From Hofstenia miamia (taxonomy: Eukaryota > Xenacoelomorpha > Acoela), in assembly GCA_004352715.1 (NCBI GenBank), contig SCFE01000023.1, positions 1,046,849-1,110,848 of the forward strand: a DNA stretch of 64,000 nucleotides. Direction: 5' to 3'. The position numbers were made by a program, and so were the translations under genes. A model generated the notes under the pieces. The model saw only the letters and a program-made list of their open reading frames with translations. It did no database searches and was not told the origin of the DNA. Below are positions 1 to 10,199 of the stretch, piece by piece. Position 1 is the stretch's first letter, and the number at the start of each line of letters is the position of its first letter.

Positions 1-101
1 TACTAGATAGTAAATACATTGTACAAAAAAACTGTTCAGTAAACATGTATGACAATCTAAAAGTAATCATAATAATCTGTGAGCAACAAATGATAGGAAA
101 G

Positions 102-401
102 CTATAATGGGTAAAAATCCCTATCCCTATTTATAACCTATAAGCACATCAAGAAATCTACAGCTACTGCCCTCACCACACTTTTGAAAGGCTGATTGTG
201 AAGCTGCTCCAGAATTCCTTTAATTGTATTCAGGGACCACCATATGATTACTCTAGTGCTTGAATGTTTAGCTTTCCATGTAACTATTAAATACCCTGAC
301 AAAAAGTAACAAAGTAAATCCAATAAAATTTGTTCATCAGTGAATCTAATAATCAACATATATTTATAGCACATTTAAGTAAATAATCAAACACTCAGCT
401 A
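102..401. other. 300-bp segment present in the 3' LTR but absent from the 5' LTR
   Basis: The 5' LTR runs directly from the sequence homologous to base 101 (…GATAGGAAAG at 15593-15602) to that homologous to 402 (TACCTGTTGATTG). The 300 bp between them here are therefore either an insertion or a deletion in the other LTR. A 78-codon minus-strand frame (374-138) lies inside; I do not recognise its product. No clear terminal inverted repeat or target duplication is visible. Confidence 0.6.
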
Positions 402-490
402 GTACCTGTTGATTGAAGCTTGTTTACAATTTTCCCTTGAATTTCTAGTTCTGCCTTTTATAGAATGTACGGATGTATTATAGAAATACT

Positions 491-3400
491 CAGGGCCTAA
501 TCTAACATGCTTCTTGGCACAGACGTGCCTCATAAATTTAAATCCGTGCCTAAAACTTCAGAATTCCGTGCCTCAAAAATATAGTCATAGCCTGTGATCA
601 GTGCACGTCTGAGTCTGTCTGAGCTATCCCCACTATTAAATATCCCCAATATTTAAAATTAAATATTACCAAAATTTCAATTGTTTGTTTCGATATTGTT
701 TATATTATGCTTAAATATTGTCCACACCATGTTAAATATAGGATACATAATATACCCAGTATGATAGCAAAATATAGGGTAAAATGGGCTAATGTCGTAC
801 AGAGGCTAATGTCGTACACGCTAACTAAATTGTAATTGGATATATTATGTTGACGCTGTGTGGCCTATTGATTTTTGTCTCTAATGCACAGATAAGCACA
901 GCAGACAATGGTTGCATTTATATAGCTAGTAGTCAAAGTGTTGACACGCAGTTACTTTGAGTGTAAAACGAGTTGCAAGGTAAGCGTAAAACATGCTTAT
1001 TGATTTATCTTTTAATCATAAAGTTGTCAGGTCTCTTGCATTTGTATTCTTTGCAGTAGAAGTCATGGACTTGTATGGTTTTTATATATCCTACCCTTAT
1101 GTATATTTTAATGTCCAATTAATGTAGGGATGTCCACTAACGTGAATATCGCGGACATTTTCACCCAATTTGGAAAAACGCAATTTCTTATGTGAATAAT
1201 GTATATTTTAAAATTATCCGTTTCTTTTCAGATTATAAATTTAATATCAATAGAGAGCTGAATAATTAAGCTTTAAAATGGTATAATTACTATAACTGTA
1301 ACTAATAAATATATTTTTGATTTTTAGAATGGGAGATCCACCTCAAAAAAAGCAAAAAACATTGTTCAGATACTTCTCACAAGCTGTTCTGCCATCTACA
1401 AAGTTAGGTCCCAGTTCTTCTATGTCTGTAAATGCAAACAGTTCTGTTGCTGCTGCAAATGGTTCATTGTCAACTCAGATATGTGCTTCTGCATCATCTG
1501 ATTCTACATCAAGTCCAACTGCTGATTTAAATGTGGCAGAGGTTGAGGATGGAAATGAAGTGTCTGCTCAAACAACAACAATAAGTAAATCAAAGATTAA
1601 AAAGTCATCAGCCATCAAACTTTTAGTTCCCATTACTACACCTGGCTTTGATTATTTAGCAAGAAAAGAGGAGGAAAGGACAGTAGGCACATGGTTTATT
1701 GCAGCATTTGTTCTCAGACTCAATTTCAAGGTATTGTAAAACTTAATACTAAAAAAGGTATCCCTGCCATTTGTACCACCTCTGGTGCTGTATTTCAGCA
1801 AGCTCATGTGGATGAACATGATGCATCTGATGTTCACAAAGTATGCATGGATAGAGTAAAGCAGATAAAAGCATTAGAAGCTGGAAAGATTATGGAAGGC
1901 AAGACAAAGATAGAGAAGGCATTTAGATTCGCTAACACTGCATTGCAAAAAAAACTGGCTAGCATTTTTCTATCTGTGTACAACGATGCTAAACGAGGTA
2001 CACTTTCTGCGTGGTCTTTTCCTTCAAGATACATTGCCAAAATAATGGGAGATCACCTTGATTTGCCATCGCCACATACAGATTTTGTCCCAACAGAATC
2101 AGATCTTCAATATGTCACACCACACTTTCACCAAGAAGCATTGTTGACAATCACTGAAACTGACAGGTTGACATTCAAGAATGTTTTTGAAGAAGCACTA
2201 GTGATTTTCTTATGAATGGATGGTGCTGTTGGTAAGCAGAACAATGATAACAAGCATGTGATGGCAAAAGTTATTGATAAGATGGCTAATCACATACACT
2301 GTATCTTGGTTTTTCACAATCTGAAGAAAAAGGTTCTATGGGTCTTTATGAAGCTGTAAAAACAACTAGTCAAAACATCTATATGGAATGGGAAAATCTT
2401 TTTGCATTAGTGTCTTCTGTTGTTACTAATGGAGAAAACACAAACACTGGTGAGCACAATTCTCTGTGGCAGAAGCTAACTGATGAAAGAGAAAATAGTG
2501 GGATACCATTACCCTTGCTAAAGATTTGGTGTGCTGTTCACCGTTCCCAGCTGGCTTATAAGGACATGGTACTTTCAGTTTCTGAATTAAGACACTTGAT
2601 AAGTGAAAGCAAATATCTGGCTGATTATTTCAATGTCTCTGCTGTAAGAACAAAAGGTCTTAAAGAAGCGGCGATTTCAAACAGNGTTACCATTTTTGAT
2701 GTTGCCTCTGCCAGGGATAACTGCATCAAGGAGATGAATAAAATATTGGAAGCACCAGTTATCAGAGGCTTTGAATCTGTTATTTTCATGTGCACAAATG
2801 AAGCTGATGACACAAATGAATACAAGTTCAAGGGTGTTTACCTTATCCAGTGCACAGGGCATGAGAGCAGGAAGAAGCATTTGTATCTAACATACAGTAT
2901 TCGTAGTGCTGAAGCCATTCATGGAGAAATTCTGCAGTCCATGATTAATTTCCTGACAACCAGATTTCACGTTGACTCTAACAAGTGCAAGACCAATTCC
3001 TCAGGTGCTTACCATGAAAAGCTCAAGGCTTTCTCTCCATTATTCATGAAATCAGGAGATATGGAAGATGCTGATATCCAGCTGGCACAATCAGTTGTTG
3101 CACCTGATACAAACTTACAAGATTTTATACTTGCCTATAGAGGGGTTGCACGTGCTGTCCAGGAGCTTCCAAAGACCAGGATAATAGCAATGAAACCTCA
3201 CTCCTGTGATGTGGAAAGACTGGTCAGCACTTACAATTTTCTGAAAGATGATGACAGATGTAGTTTGAATTCCACTACCATAGATGCTTACTTGCATGTA
3301 CATGTAAATATGGATGCACTTTTGAAGTTCAACTGCTATGCAGCTATCAAATGGTGGCTGAACAAAGACTGTAGCTGTAGAAGAAAGGAGACCCTGAAAG

Positions 3401-3683
3401 CAATGCAGCAGGAATGGTTTAAGGGAGTATTCTAAATTCTAACTTGTGTGTTCTTTATTTGATGTAATTATATAATGTTTATTATTAAAAAAATATGTTT
3501 TTTTTAAATTTTTAATAGTTTTAATTTTTTTAATTTAATTTTTTTTAAATTTAAGTCACAAAACAAGCAATTTTAAGTATTAAAGGTCATTTTTTTAAAC
3601 CTCTTTCAAATTTTCAAAAAACACTACCTCTATTCCACCTAGCACTAATCCATGCCTGTAAATTTGAAGCTTAGATTAGGCTG
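491..3683 (+). mobile_element. hAT-superfamily DNA transposon inserted in the element A LTR
   Basis: Short imperfect terminal inverted repeats flank a transposase remnant. The left end begins CAGGGCCTAATCTAA at 491, and the right end reads TTAGATTAGGCTG, ending at 3683. CAG…CTG ends fit hAT elements. The 5' LTR at about 15650-15700 supplies a related uninserted sequence, confirming that this block is an insertion. A matching 8-bp target duplication is not preserved (GAAATACT on the left, TGATTAGT on the right), so either the copy is old or the left junction was rearranged. Bases 491-1310 and 3436-3683 carry no coding signal and are read as its untranslated ends. Confidence 0.7.
1329..3435 (+). 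pseudogene. KIAA1586-like hAT transposase, frameshifted
   Basis: The product would be a DNA transposase of the hAT group related to vertebrate KIAA1586. The ATG at 1329 follows an acceptor-like TTTTTAG. The N-terminus is low-complexity and Ser/Ala-rich. At about 1690 the frame shifts into a zinc-finger-like stretch (YCSICSQTQFQG, then His residues near 1815-1845). A stop follows at 2216 and another shift occurs near 2330. The last part (2338-3435) carries the family pattern around SSVVTNGENTNTGEHNSLW, then LKIWCAVHRSQLAYKD, and a C-terminal dimerisation-like block (SCDVERLVSTYNFLKDDD, LNSTTIDAYL). The expected Asp in 'VTDG' reads Asn. One N at 2685 adds uncertainty. At least two frameshifts and a stop make it a pseudogene. 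Family confidence is good; an intact intron explanation for the first shift cannot be excluded. Confidence 0.75.
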
Positions 3684-4400
3684 TGATTAGTGTATGCTGT
3701 TTAGTCATCTTGATGTTTGCTGAATTCTACCAAGTTAATTTAAATATCAAACTGCTTCACACATTTTACAAATTACATAATCTATCATATCCATGTGTTG
3801 TACAATTTAATCAATTTTACATTTTAGTCTTAGTTACTTCCATTCTTTCTCTCATTTTGACTGAAGTTCAACTGCTATGCAGCTATCAAATGGTGGCTGA
3901 ACAAAGACTGTAGCTGTAGAAGAAAGGAGACCCTGAAAGCAATGCAGCAGGAATGGTTTAAGGGAGTATTCTAAATTCTAACTCGTGTGTTCTTTGTTTG
4001 ATGTAATTATATAATGTTTATTATTAAAAAAATATGTTTTTTTTAATTTTTAATAGTTTAAATTTTTTTTAATTTAATTTTTTTTAAATTTAAGTCACAA
4101 AACAAGCAATTTTAAGTATTAAAGGTCATTTTTTTAAACCTCTTTCAAATTTTCAAAAAACACTACCTCTATTCCACCTAGCACTAATCCATGCCTGTAA
4201 ATTTGAAGCTTAGATTAGGCTGTGATTAGTGTATGCTGTTTAGTCATCTTGATGTTTGCTGAATTCTACCAAGTTAATTTAAATATCAAACTGCTTCACA
4301 CATTTTACAAATTACATAATCTATCATATCCATGTGTTGTACAATTTAATCAATTTTACATTTTAGTCTTAGTTACTTCCATTCTTTCTCTCATTTTGAC
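3323..4400. repeat. 539-bp direct tandem duplication across the hAT 3' end and LTR
   Basis: Bases 3323-3861 and 3862-4400 are nearly identical, differing by a few substitutions and A/T-run lengths. The unit begins in the last codons of the transposase (TGAAGTTCAACTGC), spans the hAT terminus and ends in LTR sequence (TCATTTTGAC). The second copy then continues into unique LTR (CACACATGG). The duplication therefore arose after the hAT insertion. Confidence 0.9.
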
Positions 4401-4430
4401 CACACATGGCTTCTGATTGATTATGCCACA

Positions 4431-4440
4431 CTCCCCCTCC
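4431..4440 (-). other. Polypurine tract of element A
   Basis: The minus strand reads GGAGGGGGAG immediately before the LTR start TGTGGC. This is the plus-strand priming site expected beside a 3' LTR. The same position beside the 5' LTR (15886 onward) lacks the tract, as it should. Confidence 0.65.
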
Positions 4441-4540
4441 AGTGTAGCTAATTAAGGATGACTACTCTCTCTGTATGAACCATTTCTGCTGCCTTCTTTA
4501 TGATTCTGTTTGCTTCTGACATTTCCCAGCTTACTTTTTC

Positions 4541-6691
4541 CTACTGCTCCTCTTTTGTAATTTTCAACACAATGTCTTTTTCAGTTGTTAACATCTTTTT
4601 GTGTTTTAGAAATGATGGGTTCTTTAATGTTTTCAATATTATACACATACTTCTCAGCTCATTCAACTTTTTGTTAAATATGTTGTAATGCTTTTGGTAT
4701 AGGCATAATTCTTTTATCACTATCATTAGCAACATTATAGCATAAATTCTGCTCATGTGAGCCAACTCAGGATGAATTTCAGTTTTAGGGTAAAAGAATT
4801 CATATGTTGATCTCAATGATTTTGATATTGATGCTTTGTTGTAGAAAGCACTTCTATTTTCTTGTACTTCTTCTCTTGTGATTTCTTCTGGTTTGTTTTT
4901 TCCTAATCTTATCATTGTTATAATTTCCATGTGTCTCATCACATCATAATATTGGTACTGTAAGCTCCATAACTCTCCCCACACTATATTGTTTATTCCT
5001 GAAAACAGTATGACAGTTTGCATTGTTCTTTTTCAATTTATTGTCAGACCTTGTGTGTTTGCTTGTGTATGGCCTCTCCTTCTCTATATAGATCATATGG
5101 TTGAGACTTCTCCTATATAGATTCTCTCTCTGTTGTTATTTTTCAGCAAAATTTCTTTTGATTTCTTATATCTCTTTTCTGTTTCCTGTTGTGTATTCAT
5201 GTATGTATTCTCTTCATGCCAGAATGCTCTCACAGCCTTTTTATCTTTTAGGCTCCATGTTGGTAATAGCATTGGTATTGAGATCATTAGTAGTGGTGTG
5301 CATTTTAATAGTGTAGTCATTGTTTGTTTCTCTATTGCCTAGTAGGATCCTTGCATTTGCACTGTTGTCGCCATTCCAAAGGTTGCCAGATAATTAATTT
5401 GGCTTTCTTGATATTCTCCCAAAACATATTTGCTAGACCATGTTTCATTAAATTCTGTGCAATTTCTGGTTTCATTATCATTTTCAAAGTAATACATTTG
5501 ATATCCACTACTATCTGATTTTGTGGCTGTAACATTTCACCAATCTCTTTTTGTTTGAAAGCTTCTGTACATAGTATCTTAATTAATTTTTTTGTTTTGT
5601 GTTCATATACTTCACCATATATTATTTGTACTATGTTATTTGTGTGCTCTTATCTTACTGTGATCTCTACTAGCAGTCTTTCATCTTCTGTGTCTACCCA
5701 TGATATTTTGCTTGGTTCTTGTTCTCCCCATTTTCCATGTGCACTTTGTCAATTACTCTTTGAGTATTTTGGGTTAGTGCTATTTCTGTTGATTGTAGTA
5801 GTGTGTCTTCAATTTGCATCTTTTCTTGACTTTTACTCACCATCAGACAATTTTGTCCTTCTCCTCACATCATCTCTGATCTTTTGATTATTTTTGTGTA
5901 TGCACACTGTTAGATATTTTCTTATTTCTCTAGTTATTGTTTCATGCACTTTCTTTTCTTCTATCACCTTTATCATTTCCCTCATTAGTTTTTTTGTTGT
6001 CATCCACAGTTGTTGCTTTAGAGATCTGAGCTTGCTGTTTGATGTTGCAAACAACATGTATATCTTTGTTTTGTCCATTAATATATCAACTTCACTGAGG
6101 CATATACCTGTTTTATTTCAAGTTTGACTACACTTGGTCTGCACAGCATATGCTGTTGCATGAGCAATCTGGTAAAATATTTTTCAAATTTCTGCTGCAT
6201 CTTCTTTGTCAGTGATAATGGCAAGATATCAACATATTGTAGCATCCATTGTTTTATGTTCATTGGTATCATTGCTATGACTATCTTGCATTTCTGACGT
6301 CTTTCTTTTTTCATCATTGGTAATACAAATTTTTTGTTGCTAGTTAATAATATTGCCATCAGCCATATAGACATCCTCTCCCTTATATCAGTGCATTTAT
6401 TTCTTCAAATAGCAATTTTTCGAAATTTTTCTTTGCTTCCATTTCATGTGCTCTTCTGATTTCATGCAATACAGCCTCTACCAATTTGTGATATTTTTTT
6501 GGTGATTTTATATTGATTAACAGCCATTCCTCTTGTATCAGCTTTTCTGCTTTGATTTCCTTCCAGACTTTTGCTATTCTTTGTAGGTGTTCAGGCATCT
6601 GATTTAAGCTGCATTTTAGAAATATGTTTCCTATCTCTTCCAAATTACTTTCCATTCCTACCAGTTCCATCATTCTCATTTGATAGTACAT
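4541..6691 (-). pseudogene. Third ORF (env position) of element A, broken
   Basis: A series of minus-strand frames (6691-6383, 6374-6078, 6078-5833, 5320-5093, 5023-4541) forms one degraded coding region between pol and the 3' LTR. It is homologous to the third ORF of element B (7765-9449). Matching blocks in the same order are LQRIAKVWKEIKA with LQEIDEVWTNLKA, IWLMAILLTSN with IWVLATLLTID, MLLPTWSLKD with KLMPTWFLTD, YYDVMRHMEIITM with YYDVTKHIKIITM, and a downstream FYPKTEI with FYPNTKI. I recognise no known family and see no clear signal peptide, Cys-rich ectodomain or furin site. Calling it an envelope would rest on position alone. Frameshifts and stops occur throughout. Confidence 0.65.
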
Positions 6692-6693
6692 AT

Positions 6694-7579
6694 TGTAGAA
6701 TCACAGGGTGCTTCTAGCAGCTCAAGCAGTATGAAGGCTGCAGAAGATTACCATCGCTGAGAGCATCCCATGCTCTAACAAAACAATAGAAGATTGGTAA
6801 TTTGCCAATTTCATTGTAGAAAAGAAAATTAATTTGAAGACAGTTAAAGTAGCGACCAATTCACATGGCATCATGCCAAAGCCAAGCCTTTAGAATCCAT
6901 CCTTACAAATCCAAGGTGCTAATTGTGTGTCTCTAGTTGTAATTTCTAGCTCAATACAATAATTTATCTCCAGGTTTATCTACTCAGCTCATGTAATAAG
7001 ATATTAATAAATGTGTAGCTACCACGTATTTATGTTTGCCAACAGCATAGTATATTTGAGATGTGTTTTAGTTTGTGCATGTTCAATCAATAGATAGTAG
7101 TTCTTTTATTTCCTATCCCTATACATAGCCCTAAAGCAACCACAATATAGGCTCACATCTGTCAAGGAGCAAGTTATCACCCCAGGCACAGAGGAGTTCT
7201 CCTACATTATCACCGGATCTTACTAGTTCATTATTATCAAATCCATACTGAAGCTAAAAAGGTTAATAAAATATAATAAAAATGAAAAGCAAATGGTATC
7301 CAGTGAGAACAAAATTTATTTGACGTTTGCTTACAATAGTATGCCCTATTTATACAAGAGTAGGTAAATATTTACCATTCTTTACAAAAGTTAGTTTTCC
7401 CTTGCAGATTAACACATAATACAAAAGCTCTGAGGGGAAAATCAATAAGTTCAAATCTTAGGTTCAAAATAATCAAAAATTGACAAAATTAACAATTAAT
7501 TAAAAGAATAGCACTGAATTAATTTTTAGAGTGCCCTAAAAATTAAAGTAAACAAAAAGAGGCCCTGAGTGACTCTACA
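6694..7579 (-). repeat. 3' LTR of element B (886 bp)
   Basis: The block is bounded by short inverted termini: plus-strand TGTAGAATCA at 6694 and TGACTCTACA ending at 7579 (9 of 10 paired). A purine tract lies directly next to its minus-strand start. The 5' LTR of A also ends with GATTCTACA on the minus strand, so the terminus is shared between the elements. No second copy is present in the window. Internal sequence is AT-rich with no ORF. Confidence 0.7.
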
Positions 7580-7590
7580 TGCCCCCCCCC
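7580..7590 (-). other. Polypurine tract of element B
   Basis: The minus strand reads a run of nine G followed by CA, then the LTR start TGTAGAGTCA. Purine content and position fit a plus-strand primer. The homopolymer length may be unreliable in this assembly. Confidence 0.6.
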
Positions 7591-7764
7591 ATTACATGGT
7601 TAAGGCTGAGGTAACAGTTGGACAGTAGGACCACACAGTAACTTTTGTGCTTCTTCAATCATCTCCTTAGCCAAGATGCTGTCCCAGGATGAGACTTCTG
7701 TGTAACAGGGTCGCCTAGTGACCTGTATTAGTGCCTCCCTTTGGGTGATGGTTTTGCTGTGTAA

Positions 7765-9449
7765 TCAGAAGTACTTAATCTCAGGTAACCTTGAACTGAT
7801 GGGGCAGTTTTGATGCAAGACATTCAACCTTTGAGTGAAGGTGTCAAAGAAATGCTCATATAGGCGGAGGCCCTTGAGAGAGATGAGGAGAGTCATTAAG
7901 GTGTCTGTATCTGAGGTATGAGCATTGTCTGTGCTAATCTTAGTGTTGGGATAAAAGTGGAGAAAGACTTCTCTAAGAGATCCCATATGAGTGGCATGGT
8001 CAATGAAAAGCAAGCAGTTCTTATTTACTTGTTGCAGTGTCATTTCTTCAGGGTCTGTAATACCAGCATGTAGCATAGTGATGATCTTGATATGCTTAGT
8101 TACATCATAATATCNTTCTGGAAAATATCTTTGATAGTCAGCTTCCTGTCTATGTAAACTCATTCAGGATTACCACCTTCTAGCAATGCATTGTGGGTGT
8201 CCTTGTACTCTTTGGTCTGCATTGCTCAATTAACTTCAGAGGCAGTTGACAACTCTATCAATGATTGCTGGCTTCTTGGCCAACTCCTCAGGGCAGTGTT
8301 TGATGGTAAAGATCTGCTCATTATCTGTAAGAAACCATGTGGGCATAAGCTTGGGCAAGACGGTGACTCCTGAGAACTTTTCCAAGTTGATGGCCTCAAT
8401 AAGGGCTTTTGTTGCAGGTGACACCTCAATTGCTGATGAGGACAAGAGTTCTTCCTCATGGTAAAACTGTTTGGGCGTTTTCATCATTTGCCCTAAGACA
8501 GTGATTAGAATGACTTCCCCAACCTTGGTAGCCTGCTGCTGGGTCTTGGTAAGTTTACTGTATCCGCACTCAGGATAATAGAGCCACTCCAGGTTGAAAA
8601 GAATCTCTGTGCATGACAAAACATCATAGTGGCTGACCAATTTGAGGAATTGCTGTGTTGAGCCATACTCACAGAGATGCATATTCAGAACAGAGAGATG
8701 GGAACTTGGTCTCAGTGGTGGCTCCCCACATATACTTTTTGGGTGTGTCCGAGAAGATGTTTAAGTTAGAGAAGGCGACTCCTAGATGGTTAACAATCAT
8801 TTGTGGGGGTAGGCGACTGAGGGGTCCACTAGATCTGATGAGACAGGCATAAAATTTCTCATAACATAGTTGCAAGTGAGGGTCAATAGTGAGGAGAGTG
8901 GCAAGGACCCATATGGCTCCATGAGACTGGATTGCTGGTGCAAATCTCTCTGAAAACAACTTCTCTGAGAAGTTCTGATGATCTTGGGTGTTGTGCAACA
9001 AGCATAACTCTGCAAGTGTTCTCTCAACAGAGTGATGGTATTGAGATGTGGGGCCACTGTGTCTCCAAGCTACGATCTGCCTTCAAATTAGTCCACACCT
9101 CATCAATCTCTTGCAGCATGGCTGCACTTTGTGAAAATGCAAAGCTGACATGGAGGTCTGAGACATCAGAATGGAGGCCAGGCAAACTGATGTTGATTGA
9201 CTTTAGTGACTGAGCCTGGATACATGTATCAATAATCAAATAAGTATCAACTGCAAGACAATGTGTCAGAATTTTCTTGCAAAGGAGGAGATCCATGTAG
9301 ATGATTTTGGTAGCCAATATTATATGGGTGTTATACATACTTGTAGGCTGGTAATAACTGTTGTACAGGCTGGTGAAGTTCTCCATGCAAAAATGCAGAC
9401 TCTCGACCTTGTCAGGGATGGTGTCTTGATACACTTCTTTCAGGAACAT
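7765..9449 (-). pseudogene. Third ORF (env position) of element B, broken
   Basis: Minus-strand frames 9449-9024, 9001-8669, 8682-8236 and 8163-7765 overlap or abut, with frame changes, and describe one protein of roughly 550 residues. It shares ordered blocks with the element A third ORF, including VWTNLKADRSLETQW, WVLATLLTID, PKLMPTWFLTDNEQ and YYDVTKHIKIITMLHAG. An N at 8115 lies in the last block. Between blocks the sequence is helical and poor in Cys, with no obvious transmembrane anchor. I do not recognise the family. Two diverged elements keeping the same gene order implies a real element protein, not chance frames. Confidence 0.65.
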
Positions 9450-10199
9450 GACAGATCTTCTCTACTTTGGCAAGTCAATATGTGATTTCAATTTTCTCCA
9501 TGATTTTAGGGTGGTTCACCTTGCTGACATGGAAAAAGTAAACAACCAGCAGATTGTCAAAATCAATATTAACACATTTAAACTTCTTTATCTTTTCTAT
9601 ATTGTTGAGGAACTGACAGAGGTGAGACAGATTAAAGTCCTCATTGAATGTGGTATGCACCATACTTCACCAGTATGGACGTGCCATGCAGGCTAACATT
9701 TTAGAATCATAGCAGATAACCATGTTTATCAGAGGTCTGTGCTCTGCATCAATGATGAAAGGAATCAAGTTTACAGAACAAGTTAAGTCTTTGTATTAAA
9801 CGTCCATCAGAGCTGATTCTTTGTTTCTTCTGAGATGTTATCCCTCACAAAATGAACTGCTTTTTGCTTAGCAATGAAATACAGATGCAAGATCTCATCT
9901 CCAACCTTAGACGTTTTGGCCTTATGTTCCTCAGATTTGCGGGACCTGATACTAGCTGAGTCACAGGGTGCTTGATTTTAAAGATGATTTCAGACAAAAC
10001 TTTGTTATGCAATTGATGGGCAGCAATCTTCTTTTCAGAAATCTCCTCTTTCACCATGATGGGGAGGATCACTTTCCCATGTTGATCTGCATTGATGTCA
10101 GGGAGGAGCTCATACTCACAGGCAGGGATGAAACCAAACAGAGTCTTCTCACCTGGCAGCTTTCACAGGTCTCTCTCATAGCTAGGCAGAGTGGTGAAA
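9450..10199 (-). other. Element B stretch between RNase H and third ORF; no integrase seen
   Basis: A minus-strand frame at 10072-9845 and another at 9663-9475 carry plausible protein sequence, but I find no zinc-binding H2C2 pattern or DDE core. This is where an integrase would be expected in a Ty3/gypsy element. The second frame reads into the third ORF and may be its N-terminus. The integrase is probably deleted. Confidence 0.4.

Larger units (their letters stand above)
1..4430 (-). repeat. 3' LTR of element A, expanded by insertions (partial)
   Basis: Bases 1-101, 402-455 and 3684-4430 align in order with the 5' LTR at 15503-15885. The right edge at 4430 (minus strand TGTGGCATAATC) abuts a purine tract, as the start of a 3' LTR should. 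The copy is swollen by a 300-bp segment (102-401), an hAT transposon (491-3683) and a 539-bp tandem duplication. The part homologous to 14955-15502 would lie left of the window. Confidence 0.8.

Noticed and set aside
5101-6127. Plus-strand frames at 5101-5518, 5555-5887 and 5894-6127 rich in hydrophobic residues
   Set aside because: They are the complement of the minus-strand third ORF of element A; hydrophobicity comes from reading A-rich codons in reverse.
4541-9449. Firm call of a retroviral-type envelope
   Set aside because: Position fits, but no signal peptide, fusion peptide, cleavage site or membrane anchor could be shown.
8191-9696. Plus-strand frames over element B
   Set aside because: Antisense shadows of the third ORF, whose homology to element A fixes the minus strand as coding.
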